From assembly GCF_003590145.2 (NCBI RefSeq), contig NZ_CP060436.1, forward strand, positions 2,547,001 through 2,611,000: a stretch of DNA of 64,000 nt, read 5' to 3'. The DNA comes from Pseudooceanicola algae (GTDB taxonomy: Bacteria; Pseudomonadota; Alphaproteobacteria; Rhodobacterales; Rhodobacteraceae). Both the position numbers and the translations under genes were made by a program. The stretch's first letter is position 1. The number at the start of each line of letters is the position of its first letter. Positions 49,221 through 58,646 of this stretch are shown here, in pieces. The notes beneath the pieces are model-generated. The model was given only the letters and a program-made list of their open reading frames with translations. It made no database searches and was not told the DNA's origin.

Positions 49221-51590
49221 ATGACGGCATTTTCAGGTTCCGGCGGGGCATCAGCCTCAAGAAGTTCGCGGTTTACCCTACTTGGCAATATCCGCCTGGC
49301 CGTGAAACTGCCACTGATCATCACCCTGGTCAGCCTGATCGTGGGTGGCGCTCTTGCCTATACCGCCTTCCGGGACGCCCGGATCATCATGACAGAGCAG
49401 CTGGAGCAGAAATTCCAGGCCACGGCCGATGCGCGCAAGCATGCGCTGCTGGAGTTCATGGCTTCGATGGATGAATTGCTAACGTCGCAGGCCGAAAATC
49501 CGACCGTCATCGCCGCCATGAACAGTTTCAAACTGGCCTGGCCCGGCATCGGCGAAAACCCCGGAGACGCCCTGCAAACCGCATACATCCAGAACAACCC
49601 GAACCCTATCGGCGATCGCGATGAAATGACGACCTCCGGCCAATTCCCCCAATACGACCGCGTGCACGAGAAATATCACGAGTACATGCGCCGCTTCATG
49701 CGATCGCGGAACATGCAGGATGTCATGTTGATCGATCCCAATGGCAATATTGTCTATTCCACTGCGAAAACGGCGGAATACGGCACCAACCTGGTTGACG
49801 GCCGGTGGCGCGATACCGCGATTGCCCACGCCTTCCGCGACTCGCTTGACGCCGGAAAAGGAGAGGTCGCCTATTTCGATTTCGCGCCCTATGCCGTGCA
49901 GGACAACATGCCGGTCAGCTTCTTTGCAACGCCGATGTTGGGGCGCGACGGCAAGCCACTCGGTGTGCTGGCCTTCGAATTGTCTGCGGCACCGATCAAT
50001 GCGCTGATGCAACGCGGCGAGGGCCTGGGCAGCACGGGCGATGCGCTCTACGTCGGCTCAGACATGCGCCTGCGCAGTGCAAGCCGCTTTACCGACGGGC
50101 CCCAGCTTCTGGAGCAACTGCCGGACGATGGCAATATCAGCGAAGCCGTGGCCAGTCGCCGTGCAGCCTTCGTCGAAACGGTCGGCACCAATGGAGAGCC
50201 GGTACATGCGCTGATCGACCCGATCGACATCGGCTCGGCCAGCGGGGCGATCATTGTCGAGCAGAAGGATTCCGAACTTCTCCAACCCATCGTCAAGCTG
50301 CGCAACATGCTGTTCGTGCAACTGGGGGTTCTGGGGCTGATAATCACAGTTCTGGGCGTCGTGATCGGTCAGACGATCTCCAAACCCTTTGTCCAGATAG
50401 GTGCTGCAATCCGCAAGGTCGCCGATGGGGATCTCGACAGCACCATCCCCATGACAGATCGGCGTGAAGACGTCGGCAACCTTGCCCGCAGCCTAGACAA
50501 CCTGCGTGGAAAGCTGTCCCAGGCCTCGGATCAGCGGCAACTGCAGGAACAACGAGCGGAAGAGCAACGTACCGTGGTGCAGCATCTGACTGGCGCGATC
50601 AATGAACTGTCCGACGGCAACCTGACGGCCGTAATCCAGACCCAGTTTGCCAGTGACTACGAGGAACTGCGCAACGGGTTCAATGTTGCCTTGATGAAAC
50701 TCAACGATACGATATCGGAGCTTGTCTCTTCGGCGCAGGAAATCGACAACAATGCCCATGACGTCGAAAACGCCTCCAACGACCTCAGCCAGCGTGCGAT
50801 CGAACAGGCCGCCAGCCTGGAAGAAACCGCTGCCGCGATCACCCAGCTTTCCGCATCGGTGAAGTCCACGGCAGATTCGGCCGGCGAAGCCGACAATGTG
50901 GTGCGCAAGGCCAAGGAAGATGCTACGCGAAGCGGGGCGGTCGTCGATCAGGCCATGGTCGCAATGGACAAGATCTCGACCTCGTCCCAAAAGATCACGC
51001 AGGTAACCAGCGTGATCGAAGACCTTGCCTTCCAGACCAACCTCCTTGCGCTGAATGCCGGTGTCGAAGCGGCCAGGGCGGGCGAGGCAGGACGCGGTTT
51101 TGCAGTCGTCGCCTCAGAGGTCCGCGCCCTTGCGCAGCGCAGCTCCGAAGCCGCGAAGGAGATTAACGGACTGATCGAGGAAGCCGCCCAGAACGTGTCG
51201 GGTGGGGTCGAACTGGTTGAACGCACCGGAAAATCCTTCCAAAGCATTATCGGCGAGTTCGACAAGGTCGCCGCCTCGGTCACCTCCATAGCAACAGCCG
51301 CGCGCGAACAATCGGTTGGCCTGGAAGAGATCAATACGGCGGTCGATCAGCTTGATGGCGTGACGCAGAAAAATGCGGCGGTGGCGTCGCAAGTCCACGG
51401 CACGGGCAAGGTCATGGTCAGCGAGGCCTCCAAGCTCAGCAGGATCTCGCAAAGCTTCCATTGCGACAACAGCAAGGTCCGCCGCGCCATCGAATCCGCC
51501 CCTGCCAAGGAACAACCCGCCCGTGCCGTCGTCAACGCCCCGCCGATCGGCGGAGCGGACAATAGCTCTGACGATTGGGCCGAATTCTAA
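49221..51590 (+). CDS. Methyl-accepting chemotaxis protein with C-terminal docking pentapeptide
   Basis: 789 residues. TM1 (LPLIITLVSLIVGGALAYTAF, about 30-50), a large periplasmic sensor of about 310 residues with a Cache-like pattern (DVMLIDPNGNIVYSTAKTAEYGTNL, FFATPMLGRDGKPLGVLAFELS), TM2 (MLFVQLGVLGLIITVLGVVIG, about 369-389), HAMP (ISKPFVQIGAAIRKVADGDLDSTIP) and an MCP hairpin tip (AFQTNLLALNAGVEAARAGEAGRGFAVVASEVRALAQRSSEAAKEI). The C-terminus ends DDWAEF, an xWxxF-type tether used by CheR/CheB in other receptors. The ligand is unknown. The IS3 element inserted 7 bp after the stop codon without damaging it. Confidence 0.94.
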   Translation: MTAFSGSGGASASRSSRFTLLGNIRLAVKLPLIITLVSLIVGGALAYTAFRDARIIMTEQLEQKFQATADARKHALLEFMASMDELLTSQAENPTVIAAMNSFKLAWPGIGENPGDALQTAYIQNNPNPIGDRDEMTTSGQFPQYDRVHEKYHEYMRRFMRSRNMQDVMLIDPNGNIVYSTAKTAEYGTNLVDGRWRDTAIAHAFRDSLDAGKGEVAYFDFAPYAVQDNMPVSFFATPMLGRDGKPLGVLAFELSAAPINALMQRGEGLGSTGDALYVGSDMRLRSASRFTDGPQLLEQLPDDGNISEAVASRRAAFVETVGTNGEPVHALIDPIDIGSASGAIIVEQKDSELLQPIVKLRNMLFVQLGVLGLIITVLGVVIGQTISKPFVQIGAAIRKVADGDLDSTIPMTDRREDVGNLARSLDNLRGKLSQASDQRQLQEQRAEEQRTVVQHLTGAINELSDGNLTAVIQTQFASDYEELRNGFNVALMKLNDTISELVSSAQEIDNNAHDVENASNDLSQRAIEQAASLEETAAAITQLSASVKSTADSAGEADNVVRKAKEDATRSGAVVDQAMVAMDKISTSSQKITQVTSVIEDLAFQTNLLALNAGVEAARAGEAGRGFAVVASEVRALAQRSSEAAKEINGLIEEAAQNVSGGVELVERTGKSFQSIIGEFDKVAASVTSIATAAREQSVGLEEINTAVDQLDGVTQKNAAVASQVHGTGKVMVSEASKLSRISQSFHCDNSKVRRAIESAPAKEQPARAVVNAPPIGGADNSSDDWAEF

Positions 51591-51661
51591 GGCGCGGTGA
51601 CCTGCTCCCCTGAAAAGTCCGCAGTTTGGGGTTAGTCTGTTCCTATTGAAGGAGACAGACG

Positions 51662-51967
51662 ATGAAGCGATCAAGGTTCACGGAGGAACAGATCATCGCT
51701 ATTCTAAAGGAGCACGAGGCAGGGCTTGGCGCGAAGGATCTGTGTCGCAAGCACGGTTTCAGCGATGCGACCTTTTATAAATGGCGTGCCCGGTTTGGCG
51801 GCATGGAAGTGTCGGATGCGAAGAAGCCGAAGGCGCTGGAGGCTGAGAACGCGAAGCTCAAGAAGCTGCTGGCCGAACAGATGATGGATGTCTCGACGCT
51901 GAAGGAAATGTTGGGAATGGAGGCAGGTGAACGCCATCGGTCCGAGAGAGCCTGCCGGCCCTTCTAA
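51662..51967 (+). CDS. IS3-family transposase OrfA
   Basis: 101 residues. The N-terminal helix-turn-helix is [21 protein letters not shown], then [27 protein letters not shown], followed by a leucine-zipper-like helix ([27 protein letters not shown]). This is the IS3 OrfA class that binds the ends. The last 16 residues ([16 protein letters not shown]) do not look like the expected short ending and coincide with a GGCAGG...CCTGCC inverted repeat (51922-51956), so the 3' end and the usual frameshift window may be altered. Confidence 0.85.
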   Translation: MKRSRFTEEQIIAILKEHEAGLGAKDLCRKHGFSDATFYKWRARFGGMEVSDAKKPKALEAENAKLKKLLAEQMMDVSTLKEMLGMEAGERHRSERACRPF

Positions 51968-51990
51968 GGCCTGGTGCGCGGCGAAGAGCT

Positions 51991-52812
51991 GTGGATTGGG
52001 CCATGACACAGAAGGGATATCGACAGCGGCGGGCCTGCGCTTTGGTCGGGATCGGTCCGCGTGTGTATCGACGACCGCCAACGCAATCGGAAAATACTGA
52101 CCTCCGGGCACGTTTCAAGGACCTGTCATCTGAGCGGCGGCGGTTCGGGTATCGGCGCCTGCACGTGCTGCCGCGGCGTGAGGACTGGCAGGTGAACTGG
52201 AAGAATCTGTATCGCATTTATAAAGAAGAGGGCCTGTCCGCGTGCAAACATGGTGGCAGAAAGCGTGCCCTGGGCACCAGAGCCCCGAAGGCAGTCCCGC
52301 AGGGGCCAAACCAGCGGTGGAGCCTGGACTTCGTGTCCGACAGCCTGTCCTTTGGCCGCCGGTTCCGCATCCTGAATGTGATTGACGACTTCAACCGCGA
52401 ATGCCAGGCGTCCGTAGTCGACCCATCGCTGTCGGGCATCCGGGTCGGTCGCGAACTGGACCGGATCACCGAGATGCGAGGCTATCCCTGCATGGTGGTC
52501 TCTGACAATGGGACGGAGCTAACTTCCAACGCCATCCTGAAATGGCAGGAGGACCGCAGGGTTGACTGGCACTACATCGCGCCAGGTAAGCCGATGCAGA
52601 ATGGCTTCGTTGAAAGCTTCAACGGTCCCATGCGCGATGAACTGCTAAACGAGCACCTTTCAAAAAGCTTGCGCCATGCCCGCAATTCAGTGGCGGCATG
52701 GCGCGAAGACTTCAACCACCACCGCCCACATTTAAGCCTCGCTGGCATGACACCATGGGAATATGCTGACCGGCCAGACGAAGACCAAAACCTGAACAGT
52801 GCTAACTCATAA
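51991..52812 (+). CDS. IS3-family transposase OrfB (DDE integrase domain)
   Basis: 273 residues from a GTG. It has the HTH_21-like part ([34 protein letters not shown]) and an rve integrase domain with the catalytic acids in [15 protein letters not shown] (D), [16 protein letters not shown] (D) and [21 protein letters not shown] (E), plus YNHHRPH-like [19 protein letters not shown]. It lies in the -1 frame relative to OrfA, the usual IS3 arrangement for programmed frameshifting to an OrfAB fusion. Catalytic residues are intact. Confidence 0.9.
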   Translation: MDWAMTQKGYRQRRACALVGIGPRVYRRPPTQSENTDLRARFKDLSSERRRFGYRRLHVLPRREDWQVNWKNLYRIYKEEGLSACKHGGRKRALGTRAPKAVPQGPNQRWSLDFVSDSLSFGRRFRILNVIDDFNRECQASVVDPSLSGIRVGRELDRITEMRGYPCMVVSDNGTELTSNAILKWQEDRRVDWHYIAPGKPMQNGFVESFNGPMRDELLNEHLSKSLRHARNSVAAWREDFNHHRPHLSLAGMTPWEYADRPDEDQNLNSANS

Positions 52813-53029
52813 ACGAGGACTCCCGAGGGAGCAGGTCAGCGGCTATCAAAGCATGATCCCGATACCAAGCAACGTGGCCGGACAAACCTTGCCAGCACTC
52901 GGGATATCGCGTCTTACTGAAAAGCCAAGTTTAGCTGGCAATACTTCGGTCATCTTGTTGGAAGGCAATGACAACTTGAAGGAAGGGCAGAGCGCAGGCT
53001 AGCATTGGGCAAATAATCAGGATCCCCTC

Positions 53030-54055
53030 GTGTCAAAACCTCCCAGCCGTCCCTTGACCCTCCGTGACGTTTCCGAAGCTTCCGGTGTTTCGGAAATGAC
53101 GGTTAGCCGCGTTCTGCGCAATCGAGGCGATGTCTCGGATACGACGCGGCAGAAGGTGCTGACAGCCGCCAAGCGCATGGGATACGTGCCCAACAAGATC
53201 GCGGGCGCCTTGGCAAGCCAAAGGGTGAACCTTGTCGCCGTCATCATCCCATCCATGTCCAACATGGTTTTTCCCGAGGTCATGGGCGGCATTTCCCGAG
53301 TTCTGGAAACCTCTCCCCTGCAACCCGTCGTCGGGGTGACGGATTACATTCCGGAGAAAGAGGAAAAAGTCCTTTACGAAATGCTGTCTTGGCGGCCTTC
53401 CGGCGTCATCATTGCCGGGTTGGAACATTCCGACGCCTCCCGCGCCATGTTGCAGGCATCCGGCATCCCCGTGGTCGAGATCATGGATACGGATGGTACG
53501 CCGATCGATGCCGCCGTGGGCATCTCGCACCGGCGCGCGGGCCGCGAAATGGGGCGGGCGATCCTACGCGCAGGCTATCGCAAGATCGGATTTCTCGGCA
53601 CCCGGCTTGGAGCCGATCACCGTGCCCGCAAACGTTTCGAAGGTTTTACCGAGGCATTGGCCAAGAGCGGCATCGAGATCTCGGATACGGAATTTTATAC
53701 CGAAGGCTCGGCCCTGGGGAAGGGCCGAGAGATGACGCAGAACATCCTGAAGCGCCGCCCGGACCTTGATTGTCTTTATTATTCCAATGACATAGTCGGC
53801 GCCGGCGGTCTTCTCTGGATGATCGAGCAAGGCTATGACATCCCCGAAAAGATCGGTCTGGCCGGGTTCAACGACGTTGAACTGCTGCAAGGTCTGCCGC
53901 GCAAGCTGGCCACGATGGATTCCTGCCGGGCCGAGATCGGCCGCCGCGCCGCCGAGATTATTCTGGCCCGCGTCGAAACCCCGGAAAGCGCCTCGGCCGG
54001 CAAGGTCGAACTGTCCCCGAAAATCAATTTCGGCGACACCCTGCGCCTGAGTTAG
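53030..54055 (+). CDS. LacI family transcriptional regulator (GntR/gluconate-type subgroup)
   Basis: 341 residues. The helix-turn-helix is LTLRDVSEASGVSEMTVSRVLRNRGDVSDTTRQKVLTAAKRMGYVPN with hinge KIAGALASQR, then an effector domain (NLVAVIIPSMSNMVFPEVMGGISRVLE, LYYSNDIVGAGGLLWMIEQG, GLAGFNDVELLQGLPRKLATMD). The VIIPSMSNMVFPEV type of text is common in GntR-like gluconate regulators. The start is GTG with AGGA upstream. It has no obvious target next to it; the insertion of the IS3 element upstream may have separated it from a former promoter or partner. It is followed by a YcaQ-type gene. Confidence 0.92.
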   Translation: MSKPPSRPLTLRDVSEASGVSEMTVSRVLRNRGDVSDTTRQKVLTAAKRMGYVPNKIAGALASQRVNLVAVIIPSMSNMVFPEVMGGISRVLETSPLQPVVGVTDYIPEKEEKVLYEMLSWRPSGVIIAGLEHSDASRAMLQASGIPVVEIMDTDGTPIDAAVGISHRRAGREMGRAILRAGYRKIGFLGTRLGADHRARKRFEGFTEALAKSGIEISDTEFYTEGSALGKGREMTQNILKRRPDLDCLYYSNDIVGAGGLLWMIEQGYDIPEKIGLAGFNDVELLQGLPRKLATMDSCRAEIGRRAAEIILARVETPESASAGKVELSPKINFGDTLRLS

Positions 54056-54096
54056 GCCTGCAGCCGCCCTATTACAGAGTTGGGAACAAGGTTAAG

Positions 54097-55302
54097 ATGC
54101 CCCAGGAGAGACCCGCGCCCCTGGACAACCGCAACGCCCGGAAACTGTTTCTGCATCGGCATCTGCTGGGCACTCCCCCCAAGGGGACGGGCAAGGGCGC
54201 GGATCTGACAGGTCTGATCCAGGACCTGGGCTTCGTTCAAGTGGACTCCGTCAACACCCTTGCACGCGCCCATGACATGATCCTCTTTGCACGCCGCCCG
54301 ACCTACCGCACCGGCAATCTGGCCCCACTGCTTGAACGCGACCGGGATTTGTTCGAACATTGGACCCATGACGCGGCCATCCTGCCCATGGCCTTCCTGC
54401 CCCATTTGCGCCACCGTTTTGGCCGTGACGCGGAACGGTTGCGGGCCCGATGGCCACGGTGGCAAGGCGACGCCTTCTTGGGCGAACTGCGCAATGTGCA
54501 GGATCATGTGACCCGCCACGGAGAAGTATGTTCGGGTGACCTCAAATCAACTCCCGCCGCGAAATCAACGGGTTGGTGGGACTGGCATCCCTCCAAAGCC
54601 GCGCTTGAATACCTTTGGCGCAGCGGTGTCCTTGCCATCTCGCGGCGGCAGGGATTTCGGAAATACTACGACCTGGCAGAGCGGGTCTATGAGCATCCAG
54701 CAGAATGCCCGGACCTGAAAGAAAGCCTGGATTGGCTGAACGCGGCCGCGCTCGACAGGCTCGGCTTCGCCACAAGCGGCGAGATCGCGGCCTTCTGGGA
54801 CATCGCGACCGCCGACGAAGCCCGGAACTGGTGCCAGGCGGAACTCGGGGAAAACCGCCTGACCGAAGCCGAAATCACCGGCGCCGACGGGCGGCCGCGC
54901 CGGGTCTTCCTGCGCCCCGGCACGATCGAGACCATTGCGTCTCTGGCCGATCCCCCCGGCCGAATACGGGTCCTCAGTCCCTTCGATCCGGTCCTGCGGG
55001 ACAGAAACCGCGCCGAACGGCTTTTCGGATTTCATTACCGGATCGAGATTTTCGTGCCCGCGCCCAAGCGGCGTTATGGCTATTACGTCTTTCCCTTGCT
55101 CGAAGGCGACTGTCTTGTCGGGCGCATCGACATGAAGGCGAACCGGGAAACCGGGGCACTGGTCGTCACACGTGTCTGGCCTGAGCCCGCGATCCGTTTC
55201 GGGGCCGGACGGATCGCGCGGCTATGCGCCGAACTGGATCGAGTTGCCCGTTTCGCCGGGCTCGATTACGTGACCTGGGCCCCTGACTGGCTGGTGACCT
55301 AA
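54097..55302 (+). CDS. YcaQ/AlkZ-family DNA glycosylase (winged-helix, DUF1006-type)
   Basis: 401 residues. It belongs to the HTH_42 family of crosslink-repair glycosylases: RNARKLFLHRHLLGTPP, the active-site-like motif GFVQVDSVNTLARAHDMILFARRP with a Q-x-D pattern (about residue 47), LFEHWTHDAAILPMAFLPHLRHRF and the C-terminal VLSPFDPVLRDRNRAERLFGFHYRIEIFVPAPKRRYGYYVFPLLEGDCLVGRIDMKANR. AlkZ and YcaQ relatives remove bulky or crosslinked bases; the Q-x-D form is the YcaQ-like branch. Its stop overlaps the convergent CoxM-type gene by 4 nt. Confidence 0.9.
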   Translation: MPQERPAPLDNRNARKLFLHRHLLGTPPKGTGKGADLTGLIQDLGFVQVDSVNTLARAHDMILFARRPTYRTGNLAPLLERDRDLFEHWTHDAAILPMAFLPHLRHRFGRDAERLRARWPRWQGDAFLGELRNVQDHVTRHGEVCSGDLKSTPAAKSTGWWDWHPSKAALEYLWRSGVLAISRRQGFRKYYDLAERVYEHPAECPDLKESLDWLNAAALDRLGFATSGEIAAFWDIATADEARNWCQAELGENRLTEAEITGADGRPRRVFLRPGTIETIASLADPPGRIRVLSPFDPVLRDRNRAERLFGFHYRIEIFVPAPKRRYGYYVFPLLEGDCLVGRIDMKANRETGALVVTRVWPEPAIRFGAGRIARLCAELDRVARFAGLDYVTWAPDWLVT

Positions 55303-56084
55303 GCCGCAGCCACCGCACGCCCGGTCATCACCTTCACCAAATGCGCCCGGTATTCCGCCGATCCGTGCAGGTCGCTCATCATGCCCTCTGCAGGCAGACT
55401 GAGATCGGCAATGGCCTTGCGGGAAAAGTCGGCAGACAGTGCATTTTCTGCCTCTGCCCAACGGAAAACGCCTTCTTCCGAAGCGCCGGTCACGGCCACG
55501 CGAACGCCAGAGGCGAAGCGGGCGATAAAGACACCCGTCATTGCGAAACGCGACGCGGGCTGTTCGAATTTCACATATGCAGCGCCCTCCGGGATCGGGA
55601 ACCGAACCGCAGTCACGATCTCACCTTCCTCGAGGGCGGTGGTGAACATACCTTCGAAGAAATCGTCGGCCGCAATTTCACGCCGGTCCGTCACGATCAC
55701 CGCAGCCGAAGCAAGCGCTGCAGCCGGGTAACAGGCCGCGGGGTCGTTGTTGGCCAGGCTGCCGCCGATCGTGCCACGGCTGCGCACGGCCGGGTCGCCG
55801 ATTTGCCCCGCAAGGGCTGCAAGCGCGGGATAAGACGTGGCGGCCAAACGGGCGATTTCTGCATGCGAGGTTGCGGCTCCAACAGTGAGCAGATCACCTT
55901 CCATGCCGACATGGCGCATTTCCTCGATCCCGAGCAGGCTGACCAGAACCCCCGGAGCATTCAGCCGTTGTTTCATCGTCGGAATAAGGGTCTGCCCACC
56001 GGACAGAGGCTGCGCCTCTTCATCGGCCAGGGCAGCAACCGCTTCTTCGATGCTCGTGGGTTTGACGAATTCGAAATTGTACAT
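55299..56084 (-). CDS. Orphan FAD-binding medium subunit (CoxM/xanthine dehydrogenase family)
   Basis: 261 residues from ATG 56084. The molybdopterin-dehydrogenase FAD-binding domain is shown by PLSGGQTLIPTMKQRLNAPGVLVSLLGIEEM (FAD pyrophosphate loop, about residue 36), AATSHAEIARLA, TIGGSLANNDPAACYPAAAL (about residue 110) and the C-terminal CODH domain ending RAHLVKVMTGRAVAAA. Such subunits carry electrons in three-subunit molybdenum hydroxylases. The large and 2Fe-2S subunits are not adjacent; a possible coxL 3' remnant lies directly upstream (see findings). As an isolated subunit it may be non-functional or pair with subunits encoded elsewhere. Confidence 0.88.
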   Translation of the reverse strand: MYNFEFVKPTSIEEAVAALADEEAQPLSGGQTLIPTMKQRLNAPGVLVSLLGIEEMRHVGMEGDLLTVGAATSHAEIARLAATSYPALAALAGQIGDPAVRSRGTIGGSLANNDPAACYPAAALASAAVIVTDRREIAADDFFEGMFTTALEEGEIVTAVRFPIPEGAAYVKFEQPASRFAMTGVFIARFASGVRVAVTGASEEGVFRWAEAENALSADFSRKAIADLSLPAEGMMSDLHGSAEYRAHLVKVMTGRAVAAA

Positions 56085-56237
56085 GGTTTGCTTCCCTGTC
56101 CTGGCTTCGGCTCCGGCTTGCCAAAGGCAAACGCCGGGGCAGACTTTGGCCTCTACGGCGGCCATGTCAATATCCACTCCCTTCGAGAATGATCTTTGGG
56201 CAGGAGGTCTTGCGCGATGGCGGACGAAAAGGTGCGA

Positions 56238-57608
56238 TCAGGCTCTGGGCGATCGGGCAGTGTTTTGCATGTTTCCCGATAGAGAGACTTGGGAGGGGAT
56301 GACGCCTGCTGGCATCGGCTGCGGGATAATCGGCGGCAACGGAACATTGGCTGCGCCCTCTGGCGTCAGGCTCGGGTCCGGAACGGGCGGGCACATGCGG
56401 GACGCTTGCACACGCATGTCTCGCGCCCAAGCCGCAAAGGAAAATTCCTGCTGGAAAGCCCTGCGGATCTCGGTCCGGAACTGTTCCGGGGCAGCGCGGA
56501 AAGCCTCGGTCAAAGCAGTGATGCGCAAGGCATCTTCCTGGAGGTCATCCACACCCTCGCCTGCCGTGAGTTCAGTGCAAAAGGGGTGCCTTGCACTGAT
56601 TTCGGCGGTGCCACCCGTCGCGCTGAGGGCCAGGGGCAACCCGGCCTCGAAGGCTTCAAGGGCCGCGATCGGCATGCCCTCGTACCGCGAGGTCAGCAGG
56701 TAGACGTCAGCTCGGGCCAGCAACGGACGGATATCAGCAACCTCGCCCAGAAAGGTGACTCGGCTCAACGGACCCGGGCCAAGAATATGCTTGGCCTTTC
56801 TTCGGAAACCTGCGGTTTCCGTACCAGCGCCACAGATGGTCAGCCGGTAAGTGCCGGGCAAGGCAGCAAAAATTGCCAAAGCGCGCGGCAGGTTCTTCTG
56901 GCGGGCCGCGCGACCCGTCATGAGCAATTGCCGCGTGGTATCATCTGGCTCTCGCCTCTTGATTTCACCGATATCCGAACAATTGGGACGCTGCGAAATC
57001 TGATGACCAAGGCAAAGGTCCTCGCCTACCGCACCACGGTACTCATGTTCCGCAGCCTTGGAAAGGAACAGCAAATGCAGCCCGGAAAGGCGGCTCAAAA
57101 ACAGCTTCTCGGCCCGGATCGTCAGGGCTGAGGCCCTGTGCCCCTTTCCGAACGGCAACCCGTGAAAGGTTACCGCAATTTCCGGCCGGCCTGGCAGTAC
57201 CCCACACAACGCCATCGAGCGCAGCAGGAACACGGCCATCCGTGAATGCGCCCAGACCAGAGCAGGCTGCTCCCGACCGATCAATTGTCGTAGATGACGC
57301 GCGGCGCGCAGCCATCGCAAAGGGGAAACAGAGCTTTCAAGCCCCGGCACCTCGACATGACGGGCCGGTGTGCGATCAAGCTCCTTGTAGACGCCCGCGC
57401 ATTTGTCCGATGCCACGGTCAGATCGGCGATGCCGGTCAGGGCCCGGACAAGTTGCAGGATGTGGCGGGGTACTCCGCTGTGGCCGCCAGCGCCGCCGAT
57501 CAACAGAATGCGCGGCCTGGGAAGAGGTGAACGATCAGACCCGGCCAAGAACCACGGCCCCCCAGAACCCGACGCAGCCCTCCCGGCTTTGCCGGTAGAC
57601 GCCGGCAC
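56238..57608 (-). CDS. Glycosyltransferase family 4
   Basis: 456 residues as drawn. The GT-B fold N-terminus is RPRILLIGGAGGHSGVPRHILQLVRAL, and the donor-binding C-terminal half has TRQLLMTGRAARQKNLPRALAIFAALPG, ADVYLLTSRYEGMPIAALEAFEAGLPLALSATGGTAEI with the family ExE-like motif. It transfers sugars for a surface polysaccharide. The GTG start at 57608 overlaps the upstream GT2 gene by 74 nt and its first about 30 residues are low-complexity; a downstream TTG near the RPRILL motif may be the real start. The last about 50 residues are proline-rich and unusual. Confidence 0.85.
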   Translation of the reverse strand: MPASTGKAGRAASGSGGPWFLAGSDRSPLPRPRILLIGGAGGHSGVPRHILQLVRALTGIADLTVASDKCAGVYKELDRTPARHVEVPGLESSVSPLRWLRAARHLRQLIGREQPALVWAHSRMAVFLLRSMALCGVLPGRPEIAVTFHGLPFGKGHRASALTIRAEKLFLSRLSGLHLLFLSKAAEHEYRGAVGEDLCLGHQISQRPNCSDIGEIKRREPDDTTRQLLMTGRAARQKNLPRALAIFAALPGTYRLTICGAGTETAGFRRKAKHILGPGPLSRVTFLGEVADIRPLLARADVYLLTSRYEGMPIAALEAFEAGLPLALSATGGTAEISARHPFCTELTAGEGVDDLQEDALRITALTEAFRAAPEQFRTEIRRAFQQEFSFAAWARDMRVQASRMCPPVPDPSLTPEGAANVPLPPIIPQPMPAGVIPSQVSLSGNMQNTARSPRA

Positions 57609-58449
57609 GCCGCATCTGGCGCAGGCGACCCCGCAATGGCGCGCGCCGCCCGTCCGAGAAAGCTTGAAGGATCTTTCGGTTCTCGGGAACCAGAAACTCC
57701 GAACACCGCTCCAGCCCGGCGAGTTGAGCCTGTATTCGTCTTGCGTATAGGCCCCGTGATACCTGAACCTTGCGTCGCACCCAATCGGTCACGCCACGCC
57801 CGGCGCCGATCACGTTGCCCTCATGTTGGCGATAAAGAACGGAAGGTTCGCAATCCATCAGACAGACCGCTCCCGCGCCGGTCAGCAATTGATAGATCCA
57901 CCAGTCATGGGAATAGATACCATGGGCCAGAGGCGCCGCATCCCGCGCGATTCGAGCCGCGGCGCCATTCATGACGATTGTGTTGCCGAAGGCCACGTTT
58001 TCGACCAACGCGTTGGAAAAACCAGGCCGTCGGCGCGGTGCGCGCGAAGGCGTGAGATTGTTCGCCGTCCAATCGATCCGCCGCCCGAAGACAAAGGCCG
58101 GAACCGTCGCGGGCAGGCGGTTGAGCATGGCCACTGCGCGGCCCAGGCGTTTGGGCAGCCAGATGTCGTCCTGATCGGCCAGCGCCACATGACCCGGCAG
58201 ATCCGGCAGGTCCGCCAGCATCGACAGGTAATTGGCGGCAAAGCCCGCCTCTGGCCCCTGGCGCAGGCTTACGCTGCAGGGTCCCTCGCCCAAGGCATTC
58301 GAGAACCGCTTGATCACGTCAATGCTCCGGTCCGTTGACCCATCATCGCTTGCCCAAAGTACCCAGCGTTCGCACCCACTTGCCAAAAAGCTGGCCAGTT
58401 GCGGTTCAAGGTATTTTTCACCGTTGCGCACACCCATCAGGATCAACAT
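57535..58449 (-). CDS. Glycosyltransferase family 2
   Basis: 304 residues. GT-A motifs are MLILMGVRNGEKYLEPQLASFLAS, WVLWASDDGSTDRSI (nucleotide-binding region), and VALADQDDIWLPKRLGRAVAM (DxD-like). A later SHDWWIYQLLTGAG also fits rhamnosyl- or galactosyltransferases that build O-antigen or capsule. It is transcribed first, with the GT4 gene overlapping its 3' end. It diverges from the GT gene at 58647 across about 200 bp. Confidence 0.92.
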   Translation of the reverse strand: MLILMGVRNGEKYLEPQLASFLASGCERWVLWASDDGSTDRSIDVIKRFSNALGEGPCSVSLRQGPEAGFAANYLSMLADLPDLPGHVALADQDDIWLPKRLGRAVAMLNRLPATVPAFVFGRRIDWTANNLTPSRAPRRRPGFSNALVENVAFGNTIVMNGAAARIARDAAPLAHGIYSHDWWIYQLLTGAGAVCLMDCEPSVLYRQHEGNVIGAGRGVTDWVRRKVQVSRGLYARRIQAQLAGLERCSEFLVPENRKILQAFSDGRRAPLRGRLRQMRRAGVYRQSREGCVGFWGAVVLGRV

Positions 58450-58646
58450 GAGGCTCTCTTGTTTCTGCTTGCCGTCAACCTCGCCTATGGGCCGTTAATT
58501 TTGGTCTAATCGCGCATGATCCTTCCAAGGATTTCAGAAGAAAACGGCAAATTGCAGTGTGCTTGATGGAAAACCTTGAGCGTAAACGCTTCGTTCACTG
58601 CCTCACGTCTATCAGAATGCAACGCGTTTCAGAATGGAACAGAGAC

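Larger units (their letters stand above)
51598..52838 (+). mobile_element. IS3-family insertion sequence with 4-bp target duplication
   Basis: The left end TGACCTGCTCCC (51598-51609) and right end GGGAGCAGGTCA (52827-52838) are exact 12-bp inverted repeats. GCGG (51594-51597) is duplicated right after the right end (52839-52842), the target-site duplication. It holds orfA and orfB in adjacent frames. It inserted between the chemoreceptor stop codon and the LacI region. Confidence 0.9.

Noticed and set aside
48355-52866. Common AGCATGATCCCGA stretch at about 48379 and 52850 as a targeted repeat
   Set aside because: A 13-base match within 64 kb is expected by chance; it carries no further extended similarity.
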